From NCBI GenBank assembly GCA_964440915.1, contig CAYTTV010000010.1, positions 1-64,000 on the forward strand: a DNA stretch of 64,000 nt, written 5' to 3'. Positions 53,880 through 62,425 of the stretch are shown here, one piece after another. Each line of letters opens with the position of its first letter. The first letter of the stretch is position 1. Source of the DNA: CAMPJM01 sp964440915 (GTDB taxonomy: Bacteria > Bacteroidota > Bacteroidia > Cytophagales > Cyclobacteriaceae). The notes under the pieces were generated by a model. That model was not told where the DNA came from. It made no database searches and saw only the letters and a program-made list of their open reading frames with translations. The translations under genes and the position numbers were made by a program.

Positions 53880-54260
53880 ATGAACGACACTGAAAAAAAA
53901 CCAATACACTCCCAGGAAGAAGTAAAAGAGCTTGTTGATTCTTTTTATGACAAAGTAAATCAGGATCCTTTACTATCGCCTGTTTTCAATGATTTTGCAG
54001 GAGTGAATTGGGAAGAACACTTGCCGATCATGTATAGCTTTTGGAGCTCTATCTTGCTCGGTGATTATACGTATAAAGGTAATCCCTTTCTAAAACATAT
54101 TCCTCTGCCCATCGATAAGACTCATTTTGATAGGTGGTTGATGCTTTTCATGAAAACCGTAGACGAAAGATTTACGGGGGAAAAAGCGGAAGAAGCCAAG
54201 CAAAGGGCCCAGAGCATTGCAGGTATTTTCCAATATAGGCTCTCAACCATAAATCGGTAA
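53880..54260 (+). CDS. Group III truncated hemoglobin
   Basis: Small heme protein of 126 residues, probably protecting against nitric oxide or handling oxygen under low-oxygen or nitrosative conditions. VKELVDSFYDKVNQDPLLSP, WEEHLPIMYSFWSSILLGD and the proximal-His segment NPFLKHIPLPIDKTHFDRW are characteristic of the group III (TrHb-P) family. The FNR-like site upstream supports control by oxygen or NO. Confidence 0.93.
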   Translation: MNDTEKKPIHSQEEVKELVDSFYDKVNQDPLLSPVFNDFAGVNWEEHLPIMYSFWSSILLGDYTYKGNPFLKHIPLPIDKTHFDRWLMLFMKTVDERFTGEKAEEAKQRAQSIAGIFQYRLSTINR

Positions 54261-54314
54261 ATCAGCATAACATTTGTTAGAAGCTATTTATTGGCCACTC
54301 CATTATAAAGGATC

Positions 54315-54962
54315 ATGAAGAAAAACAAACCGGTCTCCTTTAATCGGGAAGAACTTGCCAATAGTATTACCCATGCAATCGGTGTTGCACTAAGTTTGGC
54401 TGCGCTTGTAATCTTGGTGGTGTATGCCGCTATGCAAGGGGATGGTTGGAAGATACTGAGTTTCAGCATATATGGCTCCAGTTTAGTCTTGCTATATACG
54501 GCTTCTACTCTTTATCACAGTTTTAGTTCTGAACGCGCCAAACACTACCTAAAAATTCTTGACCATGCAGCCATTTACCTATTGATCGCAGGCACTTACA
54601 CCCCATTTTTGTTGGTCATGATACGGGGTACTTGGGGATGGACACTATTCGGGATTATTTGGGGGCTTGCCATTACGGGCATTATCTTCAAGCTGTTTTT
54701 TGTCCATCGTTTCCGCATTGTCTCCACAATTATTTATCTGCTCATGGGTTGGTTGATCATAGTGGCTTTTCGACCACTTATTGCAAACGTTCCAGAAAAT
54801 GGGCTGTATTGGTTGCTTGCTGGAGGCCTTTCCTATAGCTTCGGAGTTATATTCTACCTTTGGGAAAGAATCCCTTATCATCATGCTATCTGGCACCTCT
54901 TTGTTTTAGGAGGTAGCATCCTGCATTTTTTTGCAGTGCTTTTTTATGTATTGCCTTCTTAA
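54315..54962 (+). CDS. Hemolysin III family membrane protein (YqfA/PAQR-like)
   Basis: Seven-helix inner-membrane protein of 215 residues. Family signatures are ELANSITHAIGVALSLAAL near residues 11-29, STLYHSFSSERAKHYLKILDHAAIY near 64-88 (metal-binding Ser/His/Asp of the PAQR fold, split here across two segments) and AIWHLFVLGGSILHF near 190-204. Despite the name, hemolysis is not established for most members; a role in lipid homeostasis is more likely. It ends just before the duplicated gap edge. Confidence 0.92.
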   Translation: MKKNKPVSFNREELANSITHAIGVALSLAALVILVVYAAMQGDGWKILSFSIYGSSLVLLYTASTLYHSFSSERAKHYLKILDHAAIYLLIAGTYTPFLLVMIRGTWGWTLFGIIWGLAITGIIFKLFFVHRFRIVSTIIYLLMGWLIIVAFRPLIANVPENGLYWLLAGGLSYSFGVIFYLWERIPYHHAIWHLFVLGGSILHFFAVLFYVLPS

Positions 54963-55010
54963 GTTAGATTGCAAGACTTAAGATACTAGATATTAGACAT
55001 ATACATATTG
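54956..55010 (+). repeat. Left copy of exact 55-bp repeat flanking gap
   Basis: These 55 bases, running from the last codons of the hemolysin III gene to the gap, are identical to 55111-55165. It is best read as the same sequence present at the ends of two contigs. Confidence 0.97.
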
Positions 55011-55110
55011 NNNNNNNNNNNNNNNNNNNNNNNNNNNNNNNNNNNNNNNNNNNNNNNNNNNNNNNNNNNNNNNNNNNNNNNNNNNNNNNNNNNNNNNNNN
55101 NNNNNNNNNN
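55011..55110. other. Scaffold gap (100 N), probably false
   Basis: A conventional 100-N placeholder. Because both edges carry the same 55 bases, the two contigs most likely overlap and the true distance is negative; the real sequence would then have one copy of the 55-mer and no gap. Confidence 0.95.
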
Positions 55111-55165
55111 TTCTTAAGTTAGATTGCAAGACTTAAGATACTAGATATTAGACATATACATATTG
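55111..55165 (+). repeat. Right copy of exact 55-bp repeat flanking gap
   Basis: Identical to 54956-55010, including the CTTAAG and CTAGATATTAGA words. Confidence 0.97.
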
Positions 55166-55291
55166 CTTTTGTCATCCAGCAGGGAACTTGTTGGCTAATA
55201 GCAGGTACAAATGGAGCAATAGGCGCAAGTATGGCAAGTTCAGAGGTGTATGTAAACCTGCCATTTAATCTTTAACCTGATATCTCATCCC

Positions 55292-56062
55292 TCATATATC
55301 CCAATCTTTGTTCAGAATGCTGATAGCGTGGTGCGCTGTCATATCGAACTGTACTGGCACTATAGATACATAATTGTTGGCAATGGCCCACTCGTCGTTG
55401 TCTTCCCCTTTGTCGAAGTTTACAAAATTGCCGGCAAGCCAAAAGTACCTTCGCCCATTAGGGTCATAACGTTCATCGAACTCTTCCTCCCATTTTGCTC
55501 TGGCTTGGCGGCATATTTTCATTCCCTTTGGTGGTTCGTTCCTTTTTGGTGGAAAATTCACATTCAATGCCACGCCTCGGGGGAGGCCATTTTTCAATAC
55601 CTGTTGTGTGATTTTCAAAATATACTCCCTTGTATGGTCAAAATTAGCATCCCAATCGTAATCGCAGAGAGAAAAACCAATAGCGGGCATGCCTTCAATG
55701 GCCGCTTCAATGGCAGCAGACATGGTGCCTGAGTACAAGACGCTAATAGAAGTATTACTCCCGTGATTGATACCACTCACCACAAGGTCGGGCTTATTGT
55801 CTTTAAGCACATGATGCTTGGCTAACTTCACACAATCGGCGGGTGTTCCAGAGCATTTATAGGAAACAATGTCTTCATAAATATCTGTTTTGGTCAATCT
55901 CAAAGTATTACCGATGGTTATGGCATGTCCCATTCCCGACTGGGGTCCATCTGGCGCTACCACGATCACATCGCCCAATTCCTTCATCAACTCTACCAAT
56001 AGGCGTATCCCCCTGGCTTCTATGCCATCGTCGTTGGATACTAAAATCAAAGGTCTTTTCAT
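55292..56062 (-). CDS. surE: 5'/3'-nucleotidase SurE
   Basis: Metal-dependent nucleoside monophosphate phosphatase, 256 residues. Metal-binding Asp pair in LVSNDDGIEARGI near residues 7-19, VVAPDGPQSGMGHAI, and the Ser/Asn block SGINHGSNTSISVLYSGTM near 95-113 are all conserved. Stand-alone gene 42 bases after a hypothetical gene on the same strand. Confidence 0.97.
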   Translation of the reverse strand: MKRPLILVSNDDGIEARGIRLLVELMKELGDVIVVAPDGPQSGMGHAITIGNTLRLTKTDIYEDIVSYKCSGTPADCVKLAKHHVLKDNKPDLVVSGINHGSNTSISVLYSGTMSAAIEAAIEGMPAIGFSLCDYDWDANFDHTREYILKITQQVLKNGLPRGVALNVNFPPKRNEPPKGMKICRQARAKWEEEFDERYDPNGRRYFWLAGNFVNFDKGEDNDEWAIANNYVSIVPVQFDMTAHHAISILNKDWDI

Positions 56063-56104
56063 CTAAATATATTTCATAAGAACATCAGCTTGTCATGTCC
56101 TTCT

Positions 56105-56743
56105 TTATTCTTCTACCAAGGCATTATAATAAGCTACTGCCCTTACCAAATCTTCCCTCCGATCGTAGCGAAGGTTATTCTTCTTGATGAACTTCTTCAT
56201 TTCATCTTCTTTCTTCTTCATGATTTCAAACAAATCATTTTTCTTCAATGTATACTTTCGGATGTCCCCGGTCTGGTCCAGAAAAAAATAGTCAAACGCC
56301 AATCGTGTTCGGGTAGAGTAATGGTTGCGGTAATAGTAACTATAATGCTGCACCGTTTCCTCTACCGTATATTCGCGCGCCAAGAGCGTCAAAGGACCCT
56401 CGTAAAGTACTTCGAAGAGTATCGGCGTTTTATAATTAGGTTGGACGAAATAAGGAAGAGAGTAAAAGTAGCGGAAGCTTTCAAAAATATTGTCAAATAT
56501 TTCGAAATACAGCACCTGTTGGGAGGAAAACGCCCGTATTTGTTGACGCTGCTCATACTGAACAACATTTCCTTCGAGATTGTATTTTACTTGGCCCCTT
56601 AGTGTATCATTGCTCATCAAAATAATCTTTCCTTCGTGCCATACCTGAAAAGGAAACTCTTGGGCATAACCACAGAACGGAACTAGACATATGCCCAGCA
56701 TTCCCAAGGTAATACCCAAGAATTTCTTCTTTATTTTGCTCAT
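56105..56743 (-). CDS. Exported hypothetical protein
   Basis: A 212-residue protein with a signal peptide (residues 1-27, ending CGYAQ). The mature part is rich in aromatic residues (RYFYSLPYFVQPNY, HYSYYYRNHY) with the pattern GKIILMSNDTLRGQVKYNLE at its start, which I associate with uncharacterised Bacteroidota periplasmic proteins. The C-terminus is a charged helix (KKKEDEMKKFIKKNNLRYDR). Encoded 3 bases after ribBA, so co-transcribed with it; no functional link is known. Confidence 0.75.
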   Translation of the reverse strand: MSKIKKKFLGITLGMLGICLVPFCGYAQEFPFQVWHEGKIILMSNDTLRGQVKYNLEGNVVQYEQRQQIRAFSSQQVLYFEIFDNIFESFRYFYSLPYFVQPNYKTPILFEVLYEGPLTLLAREYTVEETVQHYSYYYRNHYSTRTRLAFDYFFLDQTGDIRKYTLKKNDLFEIMKKKEDEMKKFIKKNNLRYDRREDLVRAVAYYNALVEE

Positions 56744-56746
56744 AAA

Positions 56747-57985
56747 CTATTTTCCAAGGTTTTTTATCTCTTTCAAAATAGTGTGGCCCATTTTATCGCG
56801 CTTTGTCATCAAATAGCTTTGATTGTGTGCATTAGGAGTCATTTCAATAGCTACTGCATCTACAATCTCAAGCCCATAACCCATCAGCCCTGCTCTTTTC
56901 TTGGGATTGTTCGATATAAGTCTCAGCTTGGTAATCCCCAGATCGCGTAGGATTTGCGCTCCCACGCCATAGTCGCGCTGGTCCATTTTGAAACCTAATT
57001 CGATATTGGCTTCTACGGTATCCATGCCACTTTCCTGCAATTTATACGCTTTTAATTTATTGATAAGGCCAATCCCTCGCCCCTCTTGGTTCATGTACAA
57101 CACCACGCCTTTCCCTGCATTTTCTACCATTTGCATGGCAGCATGCAACTGCTCCCCACAATCGCATCGGCACGAACCAAAAATATCGCCCGTCACGCAA
57201 GAAGAGTGCACTCTCACCAACACAGGCTCGTTTTCTTCCCATTCCCCTTTTATCAAAGCCAGATGAAGCTCATTGGTATTGGTTTGTCTATAGGCTACCA
57301 AATGGAAATCCCCGTATGCTGTGGGCATATCCACGTCTATTTCTTTTTTTATCAGGCTTTCCTTTTCCAGTCTATAAGCTATCAAGTCTTTTATAGAGAC
57401 CAATTTTAGATTGAACCTATCTGCTACTATTCTTAAGTCAGGCAATCGTGCCATAGACCCGTCCTCATTCATAATTTCGACCAACACGCCTGCAGGCTGA
57501 AATCCTGCCAATCTAGCAAAATCTATGGCCGCCTCCGTATGCCCTGTTCTTCGCAATACACCGCCATGTTTCGCTCGTAACGGGAAAATATGCCCTGGTC
57601 TTCCTAAGTCCTCAGGTTTGGTTTCCGGATCCACAAGTGCCTTAATGGTCTTTGCCCTATCGCTAGCCGAGATGCCTGTAGTACAGCCATGCCCGATCAA
57701 ATCTACCGATACAGTAAAGGGTGTTTCATGAAGGGCCGTATTACGCCCCACCATCAACTCTAGCCCCAACTCCTCGCAGCGGCTCTCAATCAATGGGGTA
57801 CAAATAAGGCCTCGTCCATGCGTAGCCATAAAATTAACAATCTCCGGTGTAATACACTCGGCAGCACAAATGAAATCACCTTCATTCTCTCTGTCTTCAT
57901 CATCGACCACAATAATGATTTCTCCATTTTTTATGGCCTCTATAGCTTCTTCTATTGGATCCAACATGCTTGTACTATTTCCCAT
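56747..57985 (-). CDS. ribBA: Bifunctional DHBP synthase / GTP cyclohydrolase II
   Basis: Makes both precursors of riboflavin: 3,4-dihydroxy-2-butanone-4-phosphate from ribulose-5-phosphate and the pyrimidine from GTP. The 412-residue fusion has RibB first (about 1-205: VDDEDRENEGDFICAAE, ATHGRGLICTPL, GHTEAAIDFARLAG) and RibA second (about 210-405), with zinc Cys ligands in CVTGDIFGSCRCDCGEQL and the active-site MNQEGRGIGL. An 8-bp inverted repeat (58011-58018 with 58028-58035) lies upstream; no FMN riboswitch core was recognised. Confidence 0.97.
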   Translation of the reverse strand: MGNSTSMLDPIEEAIEAIKNGEIIIVVDDEDRENEGDFICAAECITPEIVNFMATHGRGLICTPLIESRCEELGLELMVGRNTALHETPFTVSVDLIGHGCTTGISASDRAKTIKALVDPETKPEDLGRPGHIFPLRAKHGGVLRRTGHTEAAIDFARLAGFQPAGVLVEIMNEDGSMARLPDLRIVADRFNLKLVSIKDLIAYRLEKESLIKKEIDVDMPTAYGDFHLVAYRQTNTNELHLALIKGEWEENEPVLVRVHSSCVTGDIFGSCRCDCGEQLHAAMQMVENAGKGVVLYMNQEGRGIGLINKLKAYKLQESGMDTVEANIELGFKMDQRDYGVGAQILRDLGITKLRLISNNPKKRAGLMGYGLEIVDAVAIEMTPNAHNQSYLMTKRDKMGHTILKEIKNLGK

Positions 57986-58154
57986 TACTTTATATTTTCT
58001 TTAAACGCCGACAATGTTCTTTGGCATAACATTGTTGCCTAAAACTTACAATTTATAGGTCAACCACATAACCTGTGTTTTATAGAGCCGTAACAAAATT
58101 ATCTCAAAATGTGTTCTTAGGGCTATAGTTTACTATTTATTTTGTCCAATATAG

Positions 58155-60092
58155 TTATCCTGATACGACTATTCCTAAAAGATCTGCTAAATCCTTTTCA
58201 TAGGCTTTAAGGCCCATATGCACGTCCAACAACCTTTCCTGCTCTTCAAAATCTGCCGTCTGTTTAAGTTCCTGCATGTTTTGCCGAATCAGCTTTTGTA
58301 CCACCCTAAACTTCAACCTTAGCACATTGGTATAAATTACGCTATCCAAAATCTGCCTTTCTTCGGGCACATATATCTTAAACTTGCTTTTCCAGTTTTC
58401 ACTGATCTCATATTTTTCAGAAATCAGGTTAATCACCTCTTGCTTTATTTCTGGAGAACCGTTTTGTATAAATATTTCAGGTTCTGGTGTTTTGCCTTCG
58501 GCTACCATTTCTCTGTACAATTTCAGTATCTCCTTGTAAAGCGGTGTTTGAAACTCAATCTCTTCCAGTTCATTCAACAGATGTTCGTACACTCTGCCAT
58601 TGCCCCCTACTTCTGTAAAACCATAGCTGATTAACAATCGAACACTCTCCCTCTCTTGTAAGGATATAATGGCCGCAGGGTCATGCTCGGGCACAACCTC
58701 ACTTGGTGCCTCCCCAAACGCTTCCAGCGCAATATCTACTTGCCTAGGTTCTTTTTTTGCCCCTTGCCTCAGCAGCTTATTCAGCTCGGTGATGAGCACC
58801 CCTTCTTCCATGCCCAGCAGGTCGCTGCACTGCTTCAGGTACACTGCCCTTTTTATAGGATCTGGCACTTTGGCGATGCTTCCCACTATTTCTTTGATGG
58901 TTTCGGCCCTCTTTATAGGGTCGTTCCCTGCTTCGCGTGTGTAAAGAGCAGTTTTATACGAAATGAAATCCTCAGCTTTTTCCTTTAGGTAACCCGCAAA
59001 AGCTGTGCTTCCCAGCTTCTTTGAAAAGCTGTCGGGATCTTCACCTTCAGGAAAAATCACAATCCTCACATTCAGCCCTTTCTCCAAGATCATGTCAATG
59101 CCCCGGAGGGAGGCTTTCATTCCGGCAGCATCGCCATCAAAAAGCACCGTGATATTATCCGTATATCGGCCAATGAGCTTTATTTGCTCCTCGGTAAGGG
59201 ATGTTCCCGAAGAAGCCACGACATTTTCCACCCCTGCCAGATGCATGGAAATCACGTCGGTGTATCCCTCTACCAAATAGCAATTCTCTGCCTGACGAAT
59301 GGCCTGACGGGCTTGGTGCATCCCATACAGTATATTGCTTTTGTGGTATACAGGGGTTTCAGGGGAGTTAATGTATTTGGGCTGGTTCTTTTCTGCTTTC
59401 AGAATTCTTGCTCCAAAAGCAATCACCTTGCCGCTGACGCTGTGAATGGGAAAAATTACCCGACCCCGGAACCGATCATAATACCGATCTTCTTTATTGA
59501 TTACCAGGCCTGCCTTCTCTAGCAGTTCCTTGTTATAACCCTTTTGCTCGGCAGCCTTCACAAGCCCGTCCCAAGCCTCTACAGCATAGCCCAGCTCAAA
59601 TTGCTTTATGATCTTTTCGTTGTAGCCCCGCTCTTTGAAATAGCTGAGCCCTATGGCTTTCCCATCAGCATGCTCCCACAGCAAGTCTTGAAAATACTTG
59701 CCTGCAAAACCCAAGACAATATGCAGGCTTTCTTTCTCATTCTGGGCCTGAACCTCAGTGGCGTCTAATTCCTCTTCTTGAATCTCGATACCATATTTCC
59801 GGGCCAGATATTTCAGGGCATCAATATAATTCACCCCTTCAACGTCCATCACAAACTGGATGGCATCGCCCGCAGCACCGCAACCAAAGCACTTGTATAT
59901 TCCCTTGTTTGGGGCCACTGAGAAGGAGGGCGTTTTCTCGTTATGGAAGGGACAACAAGCCCACAGATTCTGTCCCTTTCTTTTCAAGGACACAAAATCC
60001 GATACCACTTCCTCTATCTCTGTCCTTTCTCGGATTTGCTGTATGGTTTCGTCACTAAGTTTCAATGGCTGACTGTTATGATTCCCTAGCAA
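58155..60092 (-). CDS. dnaG: DNA primase
   Basis: Synthesises RNA primers at the replication fork. The 645-residue protein has the CHC2 zinc finger (CCPFHNEKTPSFSV then YKCFGCGAAGD, about 42-75), the catalytic core, the TOPRIM domain (ENCYLVEGYTDVISMHLAG, about 260-278, and LFDGDAAGMKASLRG) and a C-terminal helicase-binding region. The start is the ATG just before LKLSDETIQQIRERTEI; the nine residues before that are slightly longer than usual but no better ATG exists. Confidence 0.97.
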   Translation of the reverse strand: MLGNHNSQPLKLSDETIQQIRERTEIEEVVSDFVSLKRKGQNLWACCPFHNEKTPSFSVAPNKGIYKCFGCGAAGDAIQFVMDVEGVNYIDALKYLARKYGIEIQEEELDATEVQAQNEKESLHIVLGFAGKYFQDLLWEHADGKAIGLSYFKERGYNEKIIKQFELGYAVEAWDGLVKAAEQKGYNKELLEKAGLVINKEDRYYDRFRGRVIFPIHSVSGKVIAFGARILKAEKNQPKYINSPETPVYHKSNILYGMHQARQAIRQAENCYLVEGYTDVISMHLAGVENVVASSGTSLTEEQIKLIGRYTDNITVLFDGDAAGMKASLRGIDMILEKGLNVRIVIFPEGEDPDSFSKKLGSTAFAGYLKEKAEDFISYKTALYTREAGNDPIKRAETIKEIVGSIAKVPDPIKRAVYLKQCSDLLGMEEGVLITELNKLLRQGAKKEPRQVDIALEAFGEAPSEVVPEHDPAAIISLQERESVRLLISYGFTEVGGNGRVYEHLLNELEEIEFQTPLYKEILKLYREMVAEGKTPEPEIFIQNGSPEIKQEVINLISEKYEISENWKSKFKIYVPEERQILDSVIYTNVLRLKFRVVQKLIRQNMQELKQTADFEEQERLLDVHMGLKAYEKDLADLLGIVVSG

Positions 60093-60230
60093 AGATAAGG
60101 GTTTATCAGGTAAGATAACTAAATGAAGCTTTCAGCTTTTGAGCAATGTCGCACCTACCCACTCCAACTTTTATTGTCCCGTTTGTGTCCTGATATTGAG
60201 AGACTGAATAAGGACAAACTTTTTACCAGC

Positions 60231-60716
60231 ATGAGAAGATATAAAACAACATTATTATGGGTAGCACTTGCTTTTGTAATCATGCGCTGCAGCGAAGACA
60301 ACACACCAAACCATTGTTACCAAGAACCGATTGTAGAGAAGGGAAACTCAAGCGAAGGTTTCTTTTCTGATGAATGTACATTATATACCCCCAGCCAGGA
60401 GGAAGCCTTTTTTGTTATCCAAAATCTATCACAATTAGTCGAGACAGTTATTTGTGAACAAGACTTACCTGAAATTGATTTTGAAAAGCACACCTTGTTA
60501 CTGGGAAAAATACCTTTAGATTGGTGCTGTGCAACCGCCCTAAAACAAGAGGTCACAAAAGATTGTGAGAAAAAAGAATATACCTATTTTGTTCAGCTTG
60601 ACAATCCCGAGGGGAAATACCAAGCACTCAGTACTTTTTATCATTGGGTCATTATTCCTAAAGTGACCTCCGAATATCAAGTTAATTATATATTAGATTT
60701 AAATCTTGAAACATGA
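60231..60716 (+). CDS. Cys-rich lipoprotein
   Basis: A 161-residue lipoprotein from the ATG giving MRRYKTTLLWVALAF, with lipobox Cys at residue 20 (FVIMRC). The open frame continues 36 codons upstream but has no signal character there. The mature part contains six more cysteines, including a CC pair, and ends as a beta-rich domain; the segment LPEIDFEKHTLLLGKI recalls PrcB-like lipoproteins, an uncertain resemblance. It overlaps the next lipoprotein gene by four bases (ATGA). Confidence 0.75.
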   Translation: MRRYKTTLLWVALAFVIMRCSEDNTPNHCYQEPIVEKGNSSEGFFSDECTLYTPSQEEAFFVIQNLSQLVETVICEQDLPEIDFEKHTLLLGKIPLDWCCATALKQEVTKDCEKKEYTYFVQLDNPEGKYQALSTFYHWVIIPKVTSEYQVNYILDLNLET

Positions 60717-61090
60717 AGCATTATTTAGCACCGTTGCTTTTACTCTCCTTTATTTTAATTGGTTGTGGAAATGATGAAAAACCTTTATCAGCCTGCGATT
60801 TAGCACCCTGCGATCCTCAAAAAAAGACAGTAAAAGCGGTTACAGATCAAGAAGGGCGTATTGGTTTCAGTGAAGAGGAAGGAAAATGGTTGATTATCGC
60901 TTCTATTCCCGAAACTTATGATTCACAAGACATTGGTATTGTATGCACTGGATTACCTGAAAATTTGCAGGAGGTTGGCAGAGAAGTGCTGTTCAGTGGA
61001 ACATATAAAGAAAGATGCAATGAAGCTAAAGGAGTGCTGCCCGGACAAATATACTACTATCTCCATATAACCGATATTAATAACTTATAA
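60713..61090 (+). CDS. Small lipoprotein
   Basis: A 125-residue lipoprotein (LLLLSFILIGCGND, Cys about residue 18) with four further Cys, three of them near the lipid anchor and likely disulfide partners. The body (WLIIASIPETYDSQDIGIVC then EVLFSGTYKE) looks like a small OB or beta-barrel fold. Translationally coupled to the preceding lipoprotein. Function unknown. Confidence 0.75.
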   Translation: MKHYLAPLLLLSFILIGCGNDEKPLSACDLAPCDPQKKTVKAVTDQEGRIGFSEEEGKWLIIASIPETYDSQDIGIVCTGLPENLQEVGREVLFSGTYKERCNEAKGVLPGQIYYYLHITDINNL

Positions 61091-61166
61091 AGTACTAGTT
61101 GACAAATGAACTTGTAAAATAGAATTTATAATCTTAAACTTGCCTCCAAACAAAACATCCAGCTAT

Positions 61167-61811
61167 ATGAAACCATTTCTTCTATCCACTTTTTTCCTAT
61201 TGCTTAATCTCTTTACCCATGCGCAATCTGTGCAAAACAGCGCAAGTTCTATCGATATAAAGTTCCATGGATTTGCAGGAGTCGGCCGTGCTACCATCGA
61301 GACCAACCTCTCAGCTCCCACGAAATTCCCTGCGTTGGAAATAAAAATAGGTGCTGGCATAAGCAAACCACTCAGCGAATCCTTAACACTGCACTCACGC
61401 CTGGCTTTTGGCAGCAGGCTCAAAAGGCAGTCGGATATGGCTGCTAGGCATGATGGCAGGTTTTCGATCATTGACGAGCACGCCAGCGACAAAAGCCATT
61501 ACTTTATCGAGGTTCCTATCTTATTTCAATACAACTTTTCGACCATTGGATTAGGATTGCGGGCGGGAGGTAACTTTAAACAATATCTTTCTTCCAGATC
61601 ATCAGGTATGGCAGACATGATAAGCGGCAGAAGTGAGTTTGGAGTTATTGGCGGAGCCGTTTATAGCCTAACAGAAAGAATAAATATAGGCGTTGAATAT
61701 CATGCTGGGCTAACAGAAATCTATAAAGCGGGCATTAGTACAAATGAACGTGACTATGAACTAAGGGGAAAGAATCACCTAGCTCAGTTCATTTTTGAGA
61801 TTTCGTTTTAA
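61167..61811 (+). CDS. Outer-membrane beta-barrel protein
   Basis: A 214-residue protein with a signal peptide (about 1-19, ending THAQ) followed by eight or so amphipathic strands, such as ALEIKIGAGISKPLSESLTL, HYFIEVPILFQYNF and RINIGVEYHAGL, and a C-terminal Phe (FIFEISF), as in porin-like outer-membrane proteins of Bacteroidota. A TTG start nine codons upstream is less likely. Role unknown. Confidence 0.78.
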   Translation: MKPFLLSTFFLLLNLFTHAQSVQNSASSIDIKFHGFAGVGRATIETNLSAPTKFPALEIKIGAGISKPLSESLTLHSRLAFGSRLKRQSDMAARHDGRFSIIDEHASDKSHYFIEVPILFQYNFSTIGLGLRAGGNFKQYLSSRSSGMADMISGRSEFGVIGGAVYSLTERINIGVEYHAGLTEIYKAGISTNERDYELRGKNHLAQFIFEISF

Positions 61812-61855
61812 AACAAAACAATAAAGCATTACTTAATTTGCAATCCTAACTAAGC

Positions 61856-61890
61856 AGTTTGTCTTCAGACTAATGAACTGAAGACAAACT
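61856..61890. repeat. Perfect hairpin in intergenic region
   Basis: A 12-bp inverted repeat (61856-61867 with 61879-61890), AGTTTGTCTTCA and complement. The AGTTTG start resembles the hairpins at 16937 and 20595. Possibly a terminator for the barrel gene, though no T-run follows. Confidence 0.5.
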
Positions 61891-61895
61891 CCCAC

Positions 61896-62217
61896 CTAGT
61901 AACCTGAGTTCGATTACCAATTAGCAGTATTGTCAATTGTTCTCGTTCTTATGCCTGCCCCTCGACCTTATTTATTTTAGTCATTTCAATTTCTAATTGG
62001 ATTAGAATAAAATGCCTGCCTCAAATCTAGTGTGAGGCAGGCATTTTATTTCCCAATCAGAAAGCAGAAGTGGCGTTAAGAAATAAATACAGTCTTGAAC
62101 TTTGTTTCTTTTGTTTCAAGACAAAAGAAAGTAAAAACAAGTGTCTATCACTAACCTCAATAGCTCCGAAGCTTACCCATTCAAAAGAAAAAATCAAAGT
62201 CGAACTCAGGTTACTAG
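61896..62217. repeat. Region bounded by 18-bp perfect inverted repeats
   Basis: CTAGTAACCTGAGTTCGA at 61896-61913 is found as an exact reverse complement at 62200-62217, about 290 bases apart. The interior holds a strong terminator (62008-62048) and another palindrome, TTTCTTTTG/CAAAAGAAA at 62105-62113 and 62122-62130. No convincing protein is encoded. This could be a small inverted-repeat element, MITE-like, or a relic. Confidence 0.5.
62008..62048. terminator. Strong bidirectional hairpin terminator
   Basis: A 16-bp perfect inverted repeat (62008-62023 with 62033-62048), TAAAATGCCTGCCTCA and complement, with a 9-base loop; each strand ends in four U. Confidence 0.7.
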
Positions 62218-62425
62218 TGTTTACCTTCCTATCAATGATATTTAATCGGTGGTTTTAGACGATATCATCTAGCCAATCGCCCTGCAACTAATTTTGCCGC
62301 CATATTGTTACAAAGCTCATTGAATCGGTGTAACTTGCAACTTGGCGGTCTCAGAAAGTGAAAGTATGAAAGGATGGTTTGATGACCCTAGCTGCCAAAA
62401 TTTTGATTAAAAATTAATTACAATT

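Noticed and set aside
57986..58154. FMN riboswitch upstream of ribBA
   Set aside because: None of the conserved FMN-aptamer core sequence was recognised; only an 8-bp inverted repeat is present.
60123..60230. 36-codon N-terminal extension of the Cys-rich lipoprotein
   Set aside because: The lipoprotein signal begins at the internal ATG (60231), so the upstream part is unlikely to be translated.
62070..62258. 62-codon open frame inside the inverted-repeat element
   Set aside because: Its sequence is largely dictated by the TTTCTTTTG/CAAAAGAAA palindrome and runs through the right repeat arm; not a plausible protein.
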